Part shown: one piece after another, positions 55,051 through 64,000 of the stretch
Layout of the letters: each line of letters opens with the position of its first letter
How positions within the stretch are numbered: the stretch's first letter is position 1
Source: Polytrichum commune
Lineage: Eukaryota; Streptophyta; Polytrichopsida; Polytrichales; Polytrichaceae
Direction: 5' to 3'
DNA: 64,000 nt
NCBI GenBank assembly: GCA_950295325.1
Contig: OX485806.1
Span: 46,805,169 to 46,869,168 of the forward strand
The notes under the pieces: model-generated
The model's database searches: none
What the model was told of the DNA's origin: nothing
What the model saw: only the letters and a program-made list of their open reading frames with translations
Translations under genes and position numbers: made by a program

Positions 55051-56753
55051 CACGAACTGGCACAAGCTGCACATGAGGGTGTTCGTCAACTTGTTGAACA
55101 AACGGATGGAGAGGTGTGTGCTGCTGAGAAAGCAACCGCCATGAAGGTAGCTGCTTCAAAGAGAGCCGAGGCACTTTATAAGAAAACGTCAAAACTAGTT
55201 TGTGTGGCAAACCCATAGTTGGCAGATGGATGGCTTCGAGAGGTATGCCCACTACTTTAAGACCCATTTTTCATTCCTCAAGTAATTCAATGAACTCCAT
55301 GATTCTAATATATTGCTCTATGGTTCACAGATTGCATGTCACTATACTCTTAACTCAATTACACCGGAGCTCAACTTAAAGAAATTGCAGTTGATCGCTA
55401 CTGCAAAAGCATCACCCGCTTCTAAAATCAAATGGTTGGAATATTTCAATTCCTCTGCATCAACCCGTGAGGCCCGCAAACTGCCAACCAAGCCCACCAA
55501 CGAGGAGAAATTGCAGGCATTCCTATCCAAGGCATGTTTTTGGGAAGAAGTGAGTACATATCCCCCTATGTACCCTTTAGTTATGTGTGACCTGATTTGA
55601 GCACTTACATTAATTCGGCCTTTCTCTTGGTCTTGCTCACTTTGATTTCAATATATGAATCAGTTTTGTTCTCATTCTTGCTCTCGGCCTTGCTCACTCT
55701 GTTTCTACATATATCCGATCAGGCTTCCATTATCTTTGAAGACACTTTGCGCCAAGACAGACTGGCTATCAACTTTGATATACCCAGCGAGCCCTTGACC
55801 TTGGCTGCATACATCGAGGACTGTAGAATGAAATTATGGGACAATGCGTTTCCCACCTTCTTCCGAGGGCAGGAGGCTTTTAACAAAACTCTCGAATTTA
55901 TGGGATTTAACGGGACTGACTTAATTGTGCGAAGAGTACTCTTTCGGTGCGTTTTCTCCTTTAACTACTAGTACTCTCTTATATTTGGCATAGTGTTTTG
56001 GTTTTTCACATGACAGTTATTTCCATTGCAAGGTATATAATGATGAGTTGTGTCTTATCCACAGGTATTTCAAGTACGAGCTCCTTACAAAAGGAGCAAT
56101 AACAAAAGAAGATCTCCCCATATTTCTCTCTACATGGCTGGACAAGTCTAACTCAACGTGCATGTTCTCAGCAAATCAACAGCGTACGTGGTCAACCTCA
56201 CATCTCACAAGAGGTGGTTGGTACCTCGACTGTGCTCCTAGTTTCACTCCTTCCTTTGAAACTAAACTTAGGAAGTCAAGGGAGGCAGTTGGAGAATCTG
56301 GTGTTGAGATGGTTGACTTACAGGGCATAGAAGACGAGCATGAGAAGGCAAAGGCCCTCTCGCGACGTCTTGAAGAGGATAGGAAGAATGCACTTAGAGT
56401 AAAGGAAGCAGAGGAGAAAGCGGCACAGAAAGAGATGGAAAAACTTCAGAAGTCATTGGAAAAGACTAGCATGAGGGGGAAAAAGAAAAATGAACCCCCA
56501 TTCTGAGCCAGAAGGTAAAAGTCTTGTTTCTCCAAGCCCGACTAATGATTTTGGATCTCAAACTCCTACTTTTTCCCGAGGTACAAAGCGGGATTCTTCA
56601 TACGACCAATTGAGTCCTGTTTTTAATTTGGGAGAGGAGAACGAAAGCCAGATTGACGAGCTCATTCTCAATGCCTTCATGATGGAAATCCTTGGCGGTA
56701 GCTCAGATGACTACACCTCTTATTACAAAGACTTAAAAAGCTTCATGATTAAG
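55051..56753 (+). pseudogene. Copy B cargo gene, central exons
   Basis: Exon equivalents at about 55,051-55,242, 55,331-55,549, about 55,711-55,946 and 56,065-56,753. Conserved blocks: EGVRQLVEQTDGEV, KIKWLEYFNSSASTREARKL, AYIEDCRMKLWDNAF, VRRVLFRYFKYELLTKG, GGWYLDCAPSFTPSFET, a charged coiled coil (KALSRRLEEDRKNALRVKEA), and IDELILNAFMMEILGG. Decay: a TAG at about 55,217 (GAG in copy A), two acceptor sites without AG (TTGCAA before 55,051; ACAT before 55,711) and a frameshift near 56,500. The region before the first exon (54,880-55,050) contains a lone palindrome core TCTCGGGACCGAGA (54,897-54,910). Confidence 0.7.
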
Positions 56754-57075
56754 GTATTTTTTCTTTTATTTGTTATGCCAACATTAACGATTTTTATTTT
56801 TATATTATAATTTAAGCGACGTGATCATTTTAAGCAAAAGAAAAATCTTCTTTTTTACCTCTTATAATTTTTGCATCTCAACTCTGATTTTGACACATGG
56901 AACAACAATCTTCATGATACACAAATGCTAACTGGATGAGACAATTTGTAATCCCATCCAGCAGCCAGAAGTGCACGTGAAGTTAGAAGTGTCCATTATA
57001 GGCATGCATACCTTGTACAAGATTTGTATATGGTTGGGATATGGTTCATAATAGCCATACAGAAATTCAAGTAGT
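56754..57075. other. Start of the copy B long intron
   Basis: AT-rich intron sequence with no repeat unit and no gene; the array starts near 57,076. Confidence 0.5.
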
Positions 57076-58880
57076 AAAATGAGTTATTAGGTGAGGGGTA
57101 TTAGGTGGTTAGAAATGGTCTGATTAAGCTTAGTTTGCAGGTTTGTAAGTGAAAAAGTAGGGGTTTGAATCAAATGTGAGGCAGTTAGAATGAAATTCAT
57201 TTGGGTGTCTCGGTGCCGACATAGCTACTGGGAGGGGTATTAGGTGGTTAGGGATGGTCATATTAAGCTTAGTTTGCAGGTTTGTGAGTTATAAATTAGG
57301 GGTCTTAGGTGGTCTGAAATGGTCTGAACTGGTCATATTAAGCTTAGTTTGCATGTTTGTGAGTTAGAGATTAGGGGTCTAAATCATATGTGAGGCAGTT
57401 AGATTGAACTTCATTTGGGTGTCTCCGTGCCGAGATAGCTACTGGGAGGGGTATTAGGTGGTTAGAAATGGTCTGATTAAGCTTAGTTTGCATGTTTGTA
57501 AGTTAGAAAGTAGGGGTCTGAATCATATGTGAGGCAGTTAGAATGAAATTCATTTGGGTGTCTCGGTGCCGTCATAGCTACTGGGAGGGGTATTAGGTGG
57601 TTAGGGATGGTCATATTAAGCTTAGTTTGCAGGTTTGTGAGTTATAAATTAGGGGTCTTAGGTGGTCTGAAATGGTCTGAACTGGTCATATTAAGCTTAG
57701 TTTGCATGTTTGTGAGTTAGAGATTAGGGGTCTAAATCATATGTGAGGCAGTTAGATTGAACTTCATTTGGGTGTCTCCGTGCCGAGATAGCTACTGGGA
57801 GGGGTATTAGGTGGTTAGAAATTGTCATATTAAGCTTAGTTTGCAGGTTTGTGAGTTAGAAATTAGGGGTCTTAGGTGTTCTGAAATGGTTAGAAATGGT
57901 CTGATTAAGCTTAGTTTGCATGTTTGTAAGTTAGAAAGTAGGGGTCTGAATCAAATGTGAGGCAGTTAGAATGAAATTCATTTGGGTGTCTCGGTGCCGT
58001 CATAGCTACTGGGAGGGGTATTAGGTGGTTAGAAATTGTCATATTAAGCTTAGTTTGCAGGTTTGTGAGTTAGAAATTAGGGGTCTTAGGTGTTCTGAAA
58101 TGGTTAGAAATGGTCTGATTAAGCTTAGTTTGCATGTTTGTAAGTTAGAAAGTAGGGGTCTGAATCATATGTGAGGCAGTTAGAATGAAATTCATTTGGG
58201 TGTCTCGGTGCCGACATAGCTACTGGGAGGGGTATTAGGTGGTTAAGGATGGTCATATTAAGCTTAGTTTGCAGGTTTGTGAGTTAGAAATTAGGGGTCT
58301 TAGGTGGTCTGAAATGGTCTGAGCTGGTCATATTAAGCTTAGTTTGCATATTTATGAGTTAGAGATTAGGGGTCTAAATCATATGTGAGGCAGTTAGATT
58401 GAACTTCATTTGGGGGTCTCCGTGCCGAGATAGCTACGGGGAGGGGTATTAGGTGGTTAGAAATTGTCATATTAAGCTTAGTTTGCAGGTTTGTGAGTTA
58501 TAAATTAAGGGTCTTAGGTGGTTTGAAATGGTTAGAAATGGTCTGATTAAGCTTAGTTTGCATGTTTGTAAGCTAGAAAGTAGGGGTCTGAATCATATGT
58601 GAGGCAGTTAGATTGAACTTCATTTGGGTGTCTCCGTGCCGAGATAGCTACTGGGAGGGGTATTAGGTGGTTAGAAATTGTCATATTAAGCTTAGTTTGC
58701 AGGTTTGTGAGTTAGAAATTAGGGGTCTTAGGTGTTCTGAAATGGTTAGAAATGGTCTGATTAAGCTTAGTTTGCATGTTTGTAAGCTAGAAAGTAGGGG
58801 TCTGAATCATATGTGAGGCAGTTAGATTGAACTTCATTTGGGTGTCTCCGTGCCGAGATAGCTACTGGGAGGGGTATTAG
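57076..58880 (+). repeat. Copy B array 4
   Basis: About ten to twelve ~200-bp compound units (TATTAGGTGGTTAGAAATGG, AAGCTTAGTTTGCAGGTTTG, GTGAGGCAGTTAGAATGAAA) with the degenerate site TGTCTCGGTGCCGACATAGC or TGTCTCCGTGCCGAGATAGC. The two alternate regularly, showing amplification of a dimer. Same orientation as arrays 1-3, unlike copy A where the corresponding array is inverted. Confidence 0.92.
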
Positions 58881-58919
58881 GTGTATTAGCTACTTGGGTA
58901 GTGGGACTCGTTCCTGATT

Positions 58920-60534
58920 GCCAAAAAAATGGACCAGTAGATGTAGATGTACTAATTTCTGGGTGTGTTTGTATACTGAGCAACATTCCACTGGCAAAGT
59001 TCGATTGTATAAGGGGACTACTGGTGTCCTGCCCTGTTTGGACTTGATACTTGCTGATATGCCGGAAGGCTTGCCCGTTCCAGGGATCTCCAACCCACCA
59101 ACATCGATTCCTGCCTGGAATCAAGAAACTCACGAGTGGCTTCAGCCAATCTTTGATTTTGCAAATAACCATTTGCATGATGACGGGGCCATCATTTTAT
59201 TTCACCCTTTTTGAATGACTACAAAAGCCATGATTCTTGGATATTGTGAGTGTTTCGGTTTTCAAGTTCGGAAGGAGTGGTGGGGTATGAACCGCCTTCA
59301 TCTGACATCCCCGATTAACCAGAGTGTCACTGTAAGTTAATTCTCTAATTTAAATTACTCTTTATTTTTTAACAATTTTAAAACATTGTTTGACACGAAT
59401 GCTACATAATGATTTTCTCATATTTTTTGTTCATTGTTCTCAATTGACAAGTACTGCTTGCAATGGCTGGACCCTAACTCAGTCCATAGGTCTTGGAATC
59501 TCATTGGCTGATGTGGAGTTCTGAACTGCTTTGTTCTATATATTGAACTCATTAATTTTGGACCATGGCAGACTATGCGTTTTGGGATTACATTGGTGGT
59601 GAGGACCATGCCTGGCAAGCCTGCTTCCAATTTCTCATTTCAGCCTGTCCCCGCTCTTGACCGACACGGGGTAGATGTATCAAGAGATGATATTCTACAG
59701 AACCTCGTCTCTCGTGATGATCAGCTCATGAATGGACCCACGCCGTGGCGAGGTCCAAGAGAGAAGTCTACTCTTTTAATGCAGATGTTAATTCAAAGTT
59801 CTTCCTCTCATGGGGATGTTGTTTTAGACTGCACTGTTGCTACGGGTATGTTAATTCAATCTGCCAACTCACATCTTTAACTATTTGTTTTTAATTCCAC
59901 AGAAAGCACACTAATTTTATTGTCATTCTTTTTATTGTAGGTTCTTCCATCCATGCGTCCCGCAACGTCCAGCGTCACATCGTGGCATTAGAGGCTGATG
60001 AGGCCATTTTCCATGCCTTGCTTAAACCCTTGATTCGTTCGAGTGTTGCTCCTGAGGTCACTTCTGGAGCAACGGCAACTAGTGAGGACCCGGAGGGCGA
60101 TGTACTTGTGGTCCCGAGAATTGTGAAGAAGTCTCGATTCAGTAAGTGACTTTGTTGAACATTCTCTCATACATTTGTTTTACTTTTGAGCGTCATTGTA
60201 TCTAATATCGAGTCCTAAACATGGTACTTTTGGAATTTGCAGATATGGAGCAATGAGCTATCCTAGTCACCGCCCTTTCTTCTGTGACCCTACGTTTTAT
60301 CCAAGTCCTCCAAAGTCCTGGCAACTCCTTTCATACGCAAATGACGTTGCCAATGAATTAACGGAAGGTTCATATCGTACATTTAGACCTAAGAATTTGA
60401 TGCTAAGAGGTATAGAGTATGTTGATTTAGAAGTTGTTGAGTCTGAGGATGAAGGCTCCTCAGATGCAGATAGTACAGATTCTAAAGTCTCTGTAGCATT
60501 ATCTGATAATTGTGATTTCGATTATATGACTTAG
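58920..60534 (+). pseudogene. Copy B cargo gene, methyltransferase-like exons
   Basis: Exons: start uncertain (58,920-58,960) to 59,331; 59,572-59,845; 59,941-60,145; 60,243-60,534. Blocks: LDLILADMPEGLPVPGI (motif IV-like), WNQETHEWLQPIFDFA, LHDDGAIILFHPF, EWWGMNRLHLTSP, PTPWRGPREKSTLLMQMLI, DVVLDCTVATG (motif I-like), SSIHASRN, HIVALEADEAIF, CDPTFYPSPPKSWQL and an acidic tail (ESEDEGSSDADSTDSK). The position of the usual DPPY reads DMPE. One in-frame TGA follows ILFHPF (about 59,213, CGC in copy A), so the copy is broken there; the other exons are open. Confidence 0.72.
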
Positions 60535-60539
60535 CTGGA

Positions 60540-60994
60540 ATTTTGTGTCTTATTGCTTACATAATAATATATTTTTACATTTGATTGTTCAGTGTCCTTT
60601 TAGTGCGGGTATAACGGGAATAACTAAACCAAAAAATTAAAGATGAAAAATATAAAATATCAATACATTTTTAAGAATTACAAAAAATAAGAAAATAGAC
60701 TGGAAGAAGAATGGAAGAATAAATCCTAAACAAATAAATAACGGAAGAAGAATGGAAGAATAAAAAAATAAGAAGATAGCATGGAAGAAGAACGGAAGAA
60801 TTAAAAAACTTGCACTACTTATTTTGTATTATAATAATTACACCCTCGCATTCTGAAATTAACCCCTAAACCTGAACCACGGATATAGGCATGATTTTTT
60901 CCCTAAAATATTGTATTATATTCAAAACAACTATCAAAACCGCGGTCATAGGATATGATTCAGTTGACAGCAATTTCCAAAATTACAGAAAAGT
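60540..60994. other. Copy B right subterminal region
   Basis: AT-rich, with four or so copies of TGGAAGAAGAATGGAAGAAT-like sequence at about 60,700-60,800. No palindrome of the TCGGNNCCGA kind, unlike the subterminal region of copy A. No gene. Confidence 0.6.
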
Positions 60995-61043
60995 TACCGC
61001 TCACCGCTCACCGCTCACTAAATAGCTTTTCCTTTCGGCCCGG
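60995..61043 (-). repeat. Copy B right TIR and target duplication
   Basis: ACCGCTCACCGCTCACCGCT (60,996-61,015), CACTAAATAGC, 7 bp, then TTCGGCCCGG (61,034-61,043). Three clean GAGCGGT units in the inverse orientation. Confidence 0.92.
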
Positions 61044-61844
61044 AAGCAAGAGTTGAGCATCATGATAGTAGAAGTTTCGGGGTTGTTAATGACAGGATGA
61101 GAGTTCAATATTGAAGCATAAGAAGTTCTTGTAGTTGGTGATGAGGTCTCTCGTTTCTCTTACTGCTTATGGAAACAGCAAGGTACTGAGGTGAGACTTG
61201 AAAAACATTCGTAAGGTGGACATCGTGTGAGGAGGTTGATTGTGAGGAGTTCGTTACAAGTTAAGGATTCATCTGGAGGAGATAGGATTAAGGGGAAAGG
61301 CTCTGGTGAAGAGCACCGAGTACAAAGCACCAGCGCACTTGGGCGATGGAGGAGATGGAACATCCCCCATGGAGCGCATCAGTGATCGCACTGGGAAGTC
61401 ACTAGTCACCCTAGCACTTCAGGTATTAATGGGTGAGTAGCAATAAATATGCCAACAGAAGAATACAACCAACATCGCACGGCCGATGAGGCTCCCGTCT
61501 CTGCCATTCGACGAGCCTCGAGACTCGCAGACTCCAATGGCCCCTAGCTAGTAGACAGTTGAATTCTGACGGCATGCAACTCCGCAAGAATATAGAACAG
61601 AGACTGGGAAGCCGCTGAAGATTAGGTGGCACGCCATCGGGAGTGCAAGGAAGGGGAACGCCGAAGTTGGTCGAACAGGGGCGTTGAGGGGACTCACCAT
61701 GCAAGGGAGAAGGAGTCTGCGATCGGAGTAATCAGAAGGGCACGCAGACCAGGAGTGGGGTGAATGCGAGTGTGCGAGTGGGTGAGGTTGATTAGGAACT
61801 AACAATTTCGACGAAGGAGGAGTCGAGTGCCGCCAGGTTCCGAT
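61044..61844. other. Right flank of copy B, no recognisable gene
   Basis: Continues the sequence left of 16,056. Only short frames without recognisable similarity. Ends where a CACTA terminus begins. Confidence 0.5.
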
Positions 61845-64000
61845 CACTAGAAGAATCATTGTCCATTCCAACCATGGTATCAATGATTCATTGTCCTAAA
61901 CAACTTGTTAAATGACTAAAATGCCTACTTAGCTCGCTTTGTGTGCCCTGGTCAGCACTTGAGTCATTTTCTAGTCATACAAATGACTTAGGATGAACTC
62001 TGTTGAATGCCTTACAACTTGCCGGTGCTCTGTCTACCATGTATCATCCACTACATCGTTAGGTGTATGACGTGGATAGAATAACGTGACCTGGCTAATC
62101 ACTAGTCATTATTTTGGCATCCTTTAACGACTATGTTTATACTATTATTCACAAATGACTCAATGATTCTATGTGGCACCTACGTCCTTCCAATGACGTG
62201 GAAAATAGGTAGGTGTTTATTGAACATTACTCTCAATAATGTTGACATGTTAAAAGAATGACTACTACTTCCAACCTCAATGACTCTAGGAGGATTATTG
62301 TTTAGGTGGCATTATACCGACTCATTTCTACACCTTATGTAGCTGTTTTTAAGTCATTGTAGTATCGCATTTGCTAACGTGGCACGTAAATTGAAAAACA
62401 CTAAGACAAATCATTCTACATGTTGGCACTATATTTTCTTTTCTGTAGTCAAGCCCCTCCCACTACGTTCATGGTCTCCAAATGAGACAGAATTTCCAGA
62501 GCATACTACTAGCTTCCGTTCGGATATGCAGTTGAGACAACACCCTCTAGCTCCCTTCTGAAGCAGTCAAATCTTATGCTGCAAAAATACCTAACCTGCT
62601 GGCTTATACTAACTTTATGTTTAAACCCGTATATTCTTTGGAGTCGCAAATATTTAGAGAATCTGTTTCATCATGCCTTCCTTGACATCATGGAATTTAA
62701 ACTGTTTGGGTGTTAGAGTAAAATTCTAGCCTTGACCCCCCCATATGAAATCTAGAAGAAGAAACACCCTACACATGATAGTGGGAATACACAAAAGTAC
62801 TTACTGTATTACATAATAACCTGCCGACTTTAAAGCCTTGCAATTGCCAACATATTATCAATATTTGATAATTCGATGGCCCCTACTAGACAGGCAGTTT
62901 TTGGAGGTGGAGGCACACGCTCAGGAGCACTCATGCCCCGAACTTCTACTATAGTTGTAATGAAAACATTAGTTGTGTCTTGTTCTTTTTTTTTGATCTT
63001 GCTTTCTTTTGCAACACTACCTTCCAACCTGGTCTTGTCAAATCATTGGAGAAAAAAACTTGTGTAGCTTGGCTTTGGAAAATAAATGGCTTTGACATCT
63101 TTGGTAGTTTGTGTCGAGCATTTACCACCATGAAACCGGCATCATCCCGCATGTACGTTGGATTTCCGCGATTGTCTTCCTTTTTGAATCATTCACATCG
63201 AAAAAGAATTACTGGAGCTCGCAATGGACCACAATCCAGCTTCAAAATATCTTGTAGAACACCCACATAGTTTATTGATACCTCGGATTGAGAATCTGTT
63301 GTTGGCATTTCAAATATAGATGCAATTCCATTGTCGTATGTTTGCAACAATGCGGATTGTGAATCTTCGACTCGAAAGTGGTTTCCAAATACCCGCATCC
63401 TCGTGTATCGTGTTGCTTTTTGGGATGGCCTACTCACCAATAGAATCCTATCAATATCGTCAATGTTGCTCGGGTCATGTGGAAGGTTGTGTACTGCGCT
63501 TCTAACCCAAACATCAAACGTGCTGATGTTCGGGTTTTCCTCATGTTCCTCCCTCCATTGCCTGAACACAAGATATTGGAATTACTACATGGTCTATATG
63601 TCCAATACACAACAATCATTATCTAATCATATTACAGTCAAACCACAAACAATATTGACTCACAAATGACCAAAAAATGACTGCAATGCTCCATACCCAC
63701 CTGTGCCAAGGTTCAAGTAGGGATATGTTTGTTAAAACATATTGATGAGCAAGTTCTCTTATAGGTGGAGTCATGATAAAACTGGTCCCTGCCCCCTCCA
63801 GGACCTCCTCTGCATCTCCGTATTTTTCATCAGCATCCCAGACTTGACGGTCTACAACTTCAAACCTCTACATGTATTCTGTTATGAAACCAAGACACGC
63901 ATCCTTCACATATCCCTCTGCCATAGAAGCCTCAGGTCTGGCCATATTTCAAACATAGTGTTTTAGTGTTTTCATGTACCTTTCAACAGGGTACATCCAT
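61845..64000 (-). mobile_element. CACTA (En/Spm-type) transposon, 3' end, runs off the window
   Basis: Terminus CACTAGAAGAATCATTGTCC at 61,845. Then 61,860-62,360 is dense in AATGACT/AGTCATT in both orientations, the subterminal repeats that CACTA transposase-partner proteins bind in known elements. The minus-strand coding region starts beyond the right edge and includes the TNP2-type segments described at 62,830-64,000. The other end of the element is outside the window. Confidence 0.8.
62830..64000 (-). pseudogene. CACTA TNP2-like transposase, DUF4218 and DUF4216 regions
   Basis: Minus strand, from the right edge: WMYPVERYMKTLK (about 63,950-63,990), MARPEASMAEGYVKDACLGF, ending the DUF4218 region; then REEHEENPNISTFDVWVRSA (about 63,500-63,560) and, after a linker, VEDSQSALLQTYDNGI, NYVGVLQDILKLDCGPLRAP and VILFRCE, the DUF4216 region; then DDAGFMVVNARHKLPKMSKP, FIFQSQATQVFFSND and GWKVVLQKKAR. 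This is the normal C-terminal order of plant TNP2 proteins. In-frame stops (for example two inside the DUF4218 stretch) and a frame change near 63,150 show it is broken or interrupted by unrecognised introns. The catalytic part lies outside the window. Confidence 0.85.

Larger units (their letters stand above)
16056..61033 (+). mobile_element. Copy B: large TIR transposon with SWIM/MULE-type transposase and methyltransferase-like cargo
   Basis: Both ends carry GCTATTT followed by GAGCGGT-type units, and both are flanked by the 10-bp duplication TTCGGCCCGG (16,046-16,055 and 61,034-61,043). Gene order: transposase (minus), ORF2 (minus), cargo gene (plus). The 44,978-bp span includes three later insertions: the gag-bearing retroelement with copy A inside it (20,471-47,633) and two solo LTRs (48,237-49,177 and 50,774-51,746). 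Removing these leaves about 15.9 kb, shorter than copy A (23 kb) mainly because its intronic arrays are shorter. A 10-bp duplication and a DDE/SWIM transposase fit the Mutator-like (MULE) superfamily; the size, cargo and arrays do not fit any MULE I know. Confidence 0.88.

Overview
The window looks like intergenic, transposon-packed DNA of a plant. GT-AG introns, a CACTA-type TNP2 transposase (DUF4216/DUF4218 families), a tRNA-derived SINE and a MULE-type transposase with a SWIM zinc finger all fit; a seed-free land plant (moss or lycophyte grade) is my guess, not a proof. I recognise no ordinary host gene, rRNA, tRNA or CRISPR array.

The window is dominated by three diverged copies (A, B, C) of one very large DNA transposon family. 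The complete layout, read from A and B, is: terminal inverted repeat (TIR) made of 7-bp GAGCGGT units; a SWIM/MULE-type transposase gene on the minus strand; a small conserved ORF (ORF2, ~140 codons) on the minus strand; a divergent promoter gap; then one long plus-strand gene of about 12 exons whose product joins a basic N-terminus, a ParB/sulfiredoxin-like domain (DGNHR motif), a central region with coiled coil, and a C-terminal beta-class DNA methyltransferase-like domain; then the second TIR. The long introns of that gene are filled with tandem arrays carrying an 18-20 bp palindrome with the core TCGGNNCCGA. The core is shared by all copies but the flanks are copy-specific: GGGTTCGGGACCGAACCC in A, TGTCTCGGTCCCGAGACA in B, CCCTCTCGGTTCCGAGAGGG in C. 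I read this as a transposon carrying its own DNA-binding/methyltransferase-like protein plus an iterated cognate site. I know of no described plant element of this kind, but I could not search.

Region by region. 1-12.3 kb: copy C in reverse orientation, decayed, with about fifty palindromes; a 1,237-bp CACTA deletion derivative holding a SINE has inserted into its array (4,712-5,948). 12.3-16.05 kb: LTR-like pieces, a CACTA TNP2 remnant and a solo LTR. 16,056-61,033: copy B, flanked by the 10-bp duplication TTCGGCCCGG. Within B, between its transposase and ORF2, a ~4.1-kb gag-bearing retroelement fossil (20,471-47,633, duplication CAAAT) has inserted, and copy A (22,352-45,417, 23,066 bp, duplication GGACCGATCC) sits inside that. 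B also holds two solo LTRs and A holds a 3.07-kb LTR-type insertion. 61.8-64 kb: the end of another CACTA element, running off the window.

Order of events from nesting: B first, then the gag element, then A. All three transposon copies carry breaks in their coding regions, so none looks autonomous today, but A and B keep both TIRs and matching target duplications. Coordinates of exons come from reading splice sites and from A/B comparison by eye.
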